From NCBI GenBank assembly GCA_028554645.1, contig JAQOOI010000059.1, positions 1-64,000 of the forward strand: a stretch of DNA of 64,000 bases, in the 5' to 3' direction. The notes under the pieces are model-generated. The model saw only the letters and a program-made list of their open reading frames with translations. It had not been told where the DNA came from and made no database searches. Of this stretch, positions 57,431-64,000 are shown one piece after another. The stretch's first letter is position 1. Each line of letters opens with the position of its first letter. The DNA comes from Omphalotus guepiniiformis (taxonomy: Eukaryota > Basidiomycota > Agaricomycetes > Agaricales > Omphalotaceae). A program made the position numbers and the translations under genes.

Positions 57431-59159
57431 TGTAGTATTTTAGTTAATTATATTTTTTTTTTTACCTTTTATACTTTTTATTTATTACCTTATTTTGCTG
57501 CTTACTTTTATCTAATTTTCTACTTTACATTCACTTTGTTAGTTAAGCATAACCACCACCACTCTCGCTCTCGCTCCCCTCCCACCCGCTGCTAAAGCAG
57601 CGGGTACCTGATGATTGGATGATGGTGGTCGCAAAAGCGAGTGCGGCGGCTCTAACATTTGCTCACTCACTTTAACTCATTATCTATTTGATTGTATTGT
57701 GATTGATGCTTGCCTTAGCAAGTGAGTGATTGGTGACTTTGCTTAATGTTGTTGCTTAGCCATTAACAAGCATTTGCGAGGTTTGCTCCTCTGCTTTAGC
57801 AGCTGCGCATCCGTATTTATAAGCAATACCAAAAAATAGTATAAGCTTAATTATGCAAATGTGTAGGTTGCATAAGCAAGAGGCAATTAAGCTTTGGTTA
57901 GAGTGTGCTAATTTTCATTTACTTTAACATTATTTTTTTTTCTTACTATTATAAAAATAAACTTAAATTAAAATATATTTTATATAACAGTTTTCAGTTA
58001 TTGTAAATTAAAAAACAATACCTAATTTATTAAAAATAATAATTTAAGTTACAATCGCATATTTGCATATAAGCATAAGCGAAAAAATGATATGTAGGTT
58101 AAATTTATTAAATTTAATTAATCTTTATTTTACCCCTATCTTTACTTTAATTCTTCTCCCCCTCCCCTTTCCCTCCCCTGCTAAAGCAGGGGGAAGGGGG
58201 AGGGAGGGGAAATTGCATTTATTATTAAGTAATTACAATGATAAGCTAATAATAATAATTACAATAATGATTCAATAACAATAATAAACTAAAGACAATT
58301 AATAACTATCGCTATCGCTAAAGCTCGACCCACTCGCTTTTGCGACTGGGTAATAAGCTAAGCAAGAGTGAGTGTAGCTAGGACTCACATTCACTTAATA
58401 GCATTTGTAGGACACTGCTAATTTTAACTTTTGTTAGTTAGCGCATGTAAATAAAGCTCACTATCACTCGCTTTTGTGACCGGTAATTAAGCTAAGCAAG
58501 AGTAAGAGGGTTGCCATCCTGCCTTAGCGACTCACTTTTGCTAATGCAATATCGCTCGCTTTTACAATCGCAATCATTCTCCCTCTGCTTTAGCAGCTGC
58601 GCGACTCCTTCCCCTCGCTTCAGCTAAAGCAGGAATGGGGCGGAGCCTCGCTTTCTGTACGGAGCAACGCACCGCCCCGCCCCACAGCTAAAGCAGGCAA
58701 AGCGAGGGGATAGGGGAAAGGGAGGGAGCAACTAAGTGGCTAATGCAATAGGCGGGTTGCCTAAGCAAGAGTGAGTGAATGCGTCTCAATCACAATCGCA
58801 AAAGCGAGTTTAAGTTTAAGTGGGCAAGTTTTAGAAGGTAGAGTTTAAGTTTAGGTAAGTGTAGACTAGTTAGTGGGCTGCATAAGCTAGAGTAGCTCCA
58901 TCACTACAATAAAAATTTTAGTTTTAGCATTTAGTAAGCGATTAACTACTTTTTTTATAGATAAAAATTTTACTTTTTGATCCTAATTAATTAATGTAAA
59001 AATAATAGTAAAAATATATATTTTTATTATAAATATAATAAATAATTATTTTATAAAAATGATCATTAAAAAAATTTATAGTAAATAAAAGAGATAATAA
59101 ATATTGCCTTATGCAAATATAATATAACAAAAAAAAAAATAAAAATTTGTTTAATTTTA
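57431..59159. other. Spacer between rps3 and rns
   Basis: Hairpin elements at about 57560-57650, 58158-58210, 58320-58350 and 58570-58730 in AT-rich DNA, including a CCCCT/AGGGG palindrome with a GCTAAAGC centre (58158-58210). A minus-strand frame at 58987-59364 overlaps the start of rns and is rejected. No gene seen. Confidence 0.6.
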
Positions 59160-59714
59160 AAAAAGAATTTAATTTTGGTTCTGATTGAACGTTTTTCAGT
59201 AGTTTTAAGACATGCAAATCATTGTTTATAAAAAGTTTATATTTAAATAAATATTTACTAATAAAAAACAAGGTGTAAAGGTGAGTAATATAGATTAGAT
59301 ACCTTATAGTCTTCTTAATTCGAAGATAATTTATTTCTTTAATTTTTATTTTTACTATTCTCACTTGCTATCGCTCCCTCCCTCCCGTCGCTCCTTTGCT
59401 TTAGCAAGGAAAGCGAGGGAGGGAAGGAGGCGGGCGGGTGTGAGTAAATATTTAAGTTAAAGATACTTTAATTTTTTATTTTAAAGTATAAGTAAAAATA
59501 ATTAGCTATTTATTTTATAAAGGAAATTTTCTGCTATAAGATTCGATCTATTCTGTTTAAAGGTAGTTGGTGGAGTAAAAGCCTACCAAGCCTACGATCA
59601 GAAGCCATGTTTGATAGAGCAAATGGCCACATTGGGAATGAAATGTCCCTAGTAGTGTACACTACCAGCAGTCAAGAATATTAGTCAATGCTCGAAAGAG
59701 TGAACTAGCTAACT

Positions 59715-61111
59715 GAAATCGCATTTTTCGTTTAAAATGGTGAATGTGATAATGTAAGGGAAAAATTTGATGTTACTTTACTATTAGTGTTGTCCAAAGC
59801 TGTGAGATGTATTAGGACTACATCGTTAATGGCTGTTAAACTATCAAACTCCGGAAAAGCCCTAAAGCTTATGGTACCAAACTACATTCGAAAGTTTGTA
59901 AGTGGATGAAGTAATTACTCATGTAAGGTAATAAGTCATAAGATGAAGGAAACTAAAATGGGTTATCGCGGATCTAAATCATTTTTACTTAAATATAACA
60001 GTAACAGTCAACCAATAATATTAAGTAAAGGTGTAAAAGAGCAACGAGTAGATGGTAGTTGCTTTGGGTCTATATTATATCCAAAGTTAAGGTGTATTCT
60101 AACGGGCTTCGAAAGAAGCTATCTTGTCAAAATCCTTTCTAAACATTTTTTTAATAGATTTTACTCTACAAATAATATACCGTTGAATCCATATTTTGTT
60201 ACTGGATTTACTGATGCTGAGGGAAGTTTTACTATTTCAATTCAATCTAACAATAAAGCCAGCACTAAGATAAGAGTAATGGCTAGATTTAAAATTGGAT
60301 TAAATGCTAAAGATCATTCTTTATTAATCAAAATTCAAGAATTTTTTGGAGGCATAGGAACATTTACTTTTGATAATGAAAGCAACGCTTGAATTTATTC
60401 AGTAAGTAGTGTAACTGAATTGCTAAATATTATTATTCCTCATTTTAATAAATATGTACTATTAACTCAAAAAGCAGCTGATTTTAAATTATTTGTGCAA
60501 ATAGTTCAATTAATGAACAAAGGAGCTCATCTTAATTATGCTGGTTTACAAGAAATAGTTAATATTAAAGCTTCTATGAATAAAAGTAATTCTGATTTTG
60601 TTAAATCTAAGTTTCCTCAAATTAATCCTGTAATAAGAGAAACCATTGAAACTGCAAATATTTATGATCTACATTGGATTTCAGGTTTTGTTAGTGGAGA
60701 AGGTAATTTTGATGCAGGAATTAGGAAAGCTACTAATACTAGAAAAGAAAGAGTTTATTTAAGATTTAGATTAACACAGCATGTTAAAGATTTTAAATTA
60801 ATGGAACTTATAATTAAATATTTAGGTTGTGGAAGAATTGAATATGATAATAGAAAAGATCATTCTGTTTTAAATATAGTAGTAGGAAATTTTTCAGATA
60901 TAAATAACAAAATTATTCCTTTTTTTAATAAGTATCCTGTTTTAGGTATTAAATATTTAGATTATTTAGATTGAGCAAAAATTGCTAATATGATGATTTT
61001 AAATAAACATAAAACAGTAGAAGGTTTTGAAGAAATAAAAGTAATAGAAGCTGGAATGAATAAAGGTAGAAAAAATTTAAAAAATTATATGATAAATTTG
61101 ATGAAATGTGG
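59715..61111 (+). ncRNA. rns group I intron
   Basis: Inserted just before the 530 loop, between CTAGCTAACT and GTGCCAG. The 5' part holds core-like segments ACTCCGGAAAAGCCCTAAAG (about 59850-59869), CATTCGAAAGTTTG and TAAGGTAATAAGTC, followed by the ORF. The exact 5' splice site is uncertain by a few bases. Confidence 0.75.
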
Positions 61112-61130
61112 GTGCCAGAAGACTCGGTAA
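59943..61130 (+). CDS. rns intron LAGLIDADG endonuclease
   Basis: A 395-codon ORF from ATG 59943 (MKETKMGYRGSK) to TAA 61128-61130, with TGA=Trp at 60390-60392 and 60972-60974. Two LAGLIDADG_1 motifs: YFVTGFTDAEGSFTISI (about 60191-60241) and WISGFVSGEGNFDAGI (about 60675-60722), each with its acidic residue. No hairpin element and no frameshift, so it is likely functional. Its last six codons and the stop lie in the downstream rRNA exon: the stop is the TAA of CGGTAATG in the 530 loop. Only unspliced precursor can therefore encode the full protein, tying its synthesis to delayed splicing. Confidence 0.92.
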
Positions 61131-62372
61131 TGCCAGAGACGCAAACGTTAGTCACATTAACCAGGCGTAAAGGGTGTGTAGGCAGCTTAAAAGTTATATT
61201 TTTAAAATAGCTATTTCAAATATTATATTTTGATTTTTAAAAATTTAATAAATTTAAGATAGAATCATATTGAGGATAAGCCGAATAATGCTTAGAGTAG
61301 GGATTAAATCCTAAAATACTAGGTGGAATACTAATGGTGAAAGCTTTTTATCTAATAATGATTGACGCTGAGAAACGAAGGTGAGAATAGAAAATAGGAT
61401 TAGAGACCCAGATATCTCTCACTGTCAACGATGAATGGTGGATTGTTAGTTTTAATAACTAGTATCGATGTTAACGCGATAACCATTCCGCCTTGAGAGT
61501 ACGGTTGCAAAACTGAAACCAAAAAAATTAGTCGGTCTCGAAGCAAACGAAGTGAAGCATGTTATTTAATACGAGAGTACGCGTAAAATCTTACCAGTTC
61601 TTGTATAGCCATATTTATTTAGAATTAATTTATTTATTGAATTTTTTTTATAATAAATATGAGTAGTTATTTATTTTTTTAATTTAATAACTCGTTTACA
61701 GGTGTTGCATGGCTGTCGTCAGTCCGTGTTTTGAGAAGTAAGGTTAACTCCACTAACGGACGAAATCCCTGTTATAAATTTATACTTTATAACTAATGAT
61801 TTTTAAATATTTTCATTTGGGGCTAAGACAAGTCGTTATGGCCCTAATGAACTGGGCTATCGACGTGCCACAAGAACTTTTACAAAGTGATGCAAAAACC
61901 GGACTTTGTATTTTGTTTTTTACAAAATTAATGTTTTCTTTTTTAAGATAAATGTTTAAGGTCATAAGGATTAGCTAATCATTAAAGAAAGTTACTATTA
62001 TTAAATTTATTTTAGACGAATTGTCGCCTGAAATTCGGCGACATGAAGAAGGAATTTCGAGTAATCGTTGATCACTAGCGCAACGGTGAAGATTGCATTC
62101 GTGATGAACTAACTGTCTGTCACTGGGAAGGAATTTGGATAGGGGGAAAAAGCCACATAATTATAACTTTTCAAAGATATCTTAAGTAATAGTTAATATT
62201 ATTTTAAGTGTAGTTTTACTTATAGGTTTATATATCTATTGATTTAATTAATATTTTAATCTTTTATTTTTAAATAAACATCTTTGTTAAACTAATTAGT
62301 ATCTTTTAACCCATTTGAGTAACATCTCAAAAGTCATAGCAAGGTAGCTGTACTGGAAGGTGCTGCTGGAAA

Positions 62373-63031
62373 ATAAAATTATTTTAACCCCTCGCTCTTG
62401 CTAAAACAGTAGCCGCCGTACTGCTTTAGCAGCTAAAGCAAGGACGGTGAGAGAGCGAGCGCTCCTCGCTCTAAGCGACAGCTAAAGCAGGAACGGTGAG
62501 CGAAAAACATTTATTATATCTCGCACTGCTAATGTTTTAGTAATTTGTCTTTTACTTTTAAACTTACTTTATTTTAATGTAATGCTACTTAAATAAAGTT
62601 TAGTAAATATTTGCTTAGTATACTAAATTACTCTATTACTCCTTACTTTAGCAGCTCACTTTTCCGCCACCCCCCCTCCCCTCGCTTACGCGTCAAATTT
62701 GTGGGAAGCGATAGCGAGAATTGGTGGTGATAGCAACTTACTATATAAAACATAAATAGCATAGTTACTTTAGTTACCATAATAACCAAAGTAAATGTTA
62801 GTCGCGCAGCGATCGCGCAGCGAGAGAGAAAATTTTAATCAAAAGATAGTAATAATTATATTTTACGAAAAATTGTAACTGAATAATTACTATTACACTA
62901 CATAATAACAATTATTTTTTAATATTTAATTCGTAATAGAGAAAAAGCAAAGCTCTTATTATTTTTTTATTATTTTATATATTTAATTAAAAAAAATTAA
63001 AAAAAAATTTTTTTTTTTTAAGTTATTTAGG
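62373..63031. other. Spacer after rns
   Basis: GC-hairpin clusters at 62388-62505, 62645-62730 and 62800-62825 (CGCGCAGCGA repeated), then AT-rich DNA ending in long A and T runs (about 62995-63020). No gene seen. Confidence 0.6.
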
Positions 63032-63348
63032 CTAATGATTTTTAAATATTTTCATTTGGGGCTAAGACAAGTCGTTATGGCCCTAATGAACTGGGCTATC
63101 GACGTGCCACAAGAACTTTTACAAAGTGATGCAAAAACCGGACTTTGTATTTTGTTTTTTACAAAATTAATGTTTTCTTTTTTAAGATAAATGTTTAAGG
63201 TCATAAGGATTAGCTAATCATTAAAGAAAGTTACTATTATTAAATTTATTTTAGACGAATTGTCGCCTGAAATTCGGCGACATGAAGAAGGAATTTCGAG
63301 TAATCGTTGATCACTAGCGCAACGGTGAAGATTGCATTCGTGATGAAC
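63032..63348 (+). repeat. 317-bp duplicate of the rns 3' domain
   Basis: Appears identical base for base to 61793-62109 of rns, from CTAATGATTTTTAAATATTT to CATTCGTGATGAAC, in direct orientation 1239 bp downstream. It covers the rRNA region from about E. coli position 1190 to 1400 and ends just before the decoding-site strand. Because no difference is seen, it is very recent or kept identical by gene conversion. It is not a complete rRNA domain, so a pseudogene copy is most likely. Confidence 0.95.
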
Positions 63349-63436
63349 AGGCTTTAAAAAAAATTATTATAATAGTAGCTAAAATAATAATAATAATAAT
63401 ATTGGTTCACTTTTTTAAATTAATAAATAACTAAAG

Positions 63437-63508
63437 AGGGGGTTAGCTGAGTGGTTTTAGCGTCAAATTTACACTTTGAAGACAGAGTTTCGATTACTCT
63501 ACCTCCTA
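63437..63508 (+). tRNA. trnV(uac): tRNA-Val (anticodon TAC)
   Basis: Acceptor AGGGGGT (63437-63443) with ACCTCCT (63501-63507, one G-T pair). Anticodon stem TCAAA/TTTGA has loop TTTACAC with anticodon TAC. T stem AGAGT/ACTCT has loop TTCGATT; discriminator A63508. It decodes valine GUN codons. Confidence 0.92.
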
Positions 63509-64000
63509 ATGATTAATTAAAAATTTATTAAAAAAAAAAATAAAACAGGCGCGCGAGCGAGCGGAGCGAAAAATTTTTTGTTTTTTTAACTATTATTAAC
63601 CCAACCACATTTTTCCTTATTAATTTATTTTATATAATATGAAAATTTTTGTTATAGTCCTTGCCTTAGCTACTATCACTTGCTTTTTACAAGCAATTAA
63701 CAAGATTTAAGTGCCGCCCACCCCTCGCTTTGCGACTGCCACCCTCCCCTATCATATAACACCCTTCCCCTCCCCTGCTTTAGCTCGCTCTCGCTGCGCG
63801 AGCGAGGGGAAGGGGAGTAGCAGCTCTCTTAAACTTTAGTCGCTAGCTGCTAAAACATTTTCTTGCACACTCACACCCTCGCTCTAAGGCGACAGCAACC
63901 GCATTAACGATAGTGAAAGTGATCGCACAAGCGGGTGGGGATACTCACTATTACTTTTGTGTGAGTGAAGAGGAAAAAAAAAAAACGAGTAAGCAAAAGG
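63509..64000. other. Spacer to the right edge
   Basis: AT-rich DNA with GC elements (63548-63572, 63715-63735, 63763-63820), including a CCCCTCCCC arm paired with GGGGAAGGGGAG around CTCGCTGCGCGAGCGAG. No gene seen before the window ends. Confidence 0.6.

Larger units (their letters stand above)
59160..62372 (+). rRNA. rns: Small-subunit ribosomal RNA (two exons, one intron)
   Basis: The 5' end is near 59160 (GGTTCTGATTGAACG, then AAGACATGCAAATC). Then come GGTGAGTAATATAG (about 59280), CACATTGGGAATGAAATG, CAGCAGTCAAGAATATTAGT and GTGAACTAGCTAACT (59700-59714). Exon 2 starts at about 61112 with GTGCCAGAAGACTCGGTAAT (530 loop), and runs through GGCGTAAAGGGTGTGTAGGC, GGATTAGAGACCC, GCATGGCTGTCGTCAG and AAGTCATAGCAAGGTAGC to about 62372. 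Ends are placed by alignment from memory of the conserved core. The 530 loop and the 1400 region (CTAACTGTCTGTCAC) differ from the usual sequence at several positions. A GC-hairpin cluster sits in a 5'-domain variable helix (59370-59440). 61793-62109 is duplicated at 63032. Confidence 0.92.

Noticed and set aside
59288..59310. GATTAGATACC, which looks like the 790-region signature of small rRNA in the wrong place
   Set aside because: The true 790-region block is at about 61398 (GGATTAGAGACCC). The earlier match belongs to the 5' domain helix after GGTGAGTAATATAG and fits its place in order.
58987..59364. 125-codon minus-strand open frame rich in Ile, Tyr and Lys
   Set aside because: It overlaps the 5' domain of rns, identified by several conserved rRNA blocks on the plus strand, and is explained by AT-rich composition.

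Overview
This window is a piece of a large, repeat-rich mitochondrial genome, almost certainly fungal. Core respiratory genes (nad1, cob, cox2, cox3, nad4L, nad5, atp8), mitochondrial rps3, a small-subunit rRNA and seven tRNAs lie in very AT-rich DNA. TGA is read as tryptophan (7 TGA against 2 TGG in cob exons), several genes carry group I introns with LAGLIDADG or GIY-YIG homing endonuclease ORFs, and relics of a plasmid-type family B DNA polymerase are present. The lineage cannot be fixed from the sequence alone. Abundant hairpin elements, nested endonuclease ORFs and TGA=Trp would fit an early-diverging fungus as well as others.

Layout. 0-2 kb: two oppositely oriented pieces of a plasmid-type DNA polymerase. 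3.5-9 kb: trnW, trnD, trnI, atp8 (the only intact gene on the minus strand), trnC, trnR and trnG, separated by long hairpin-rich spacers. 11.5-12.5 kb: nad1. 13.1 kb: a lone ~90-nt exon of the large-subunit rRNA with a group I intron 3' half in front of it. 14.9-26.7 kb: cob with six exons and five introns. 29.7-33.0 kb: cox2 with three exons and two introns, overlapped at its end by an unrecognised 190-codon ORF. 35.6-37.7 kb: minus-strand relics, including a second polymerase N-terminus. 38.9-42.3 kb: cox3 with one intron. 42.3-45.9 kb: two tandem copies of an unknown membrane-protein ORF. 47.6-49.9 kb: nad4L-nad5. 50.5-51.9 kb: a third copy of the unknown ORF. 53.6-57.4 kb: a greatly enlarged rps3. 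59.2-62.4 kb: rns with a LAGLIDADG intron. 63.0-63.5 kb: a 317-bp duplicate of the rns 3' domain, then trnV.

Two themes run through the window. First, GC-rich hairpin elements (cores such as CTGC-TTTA-GCAG, and long CCCCT/AGGGG palindromes) fill spacers, intron loops and an rRNA variable region. They also occur inside coding sequence: in frame in the cob-intron ORFs and rps3, but frameshifting as an identical 26-nt double-hairpin in two GIY-YIG ORFs, where exact removal restores the frame. Second, genes from about 35 to 57 kb carry many single-base indels, almost all insertions, while genes on either side are clean. Hairpins and an internal duplicate in the same stretch show the same kind of variation, so unpolished sequence is the likeliest cause, and breaks in this stretch should not be read as pseudogenisation without checking.
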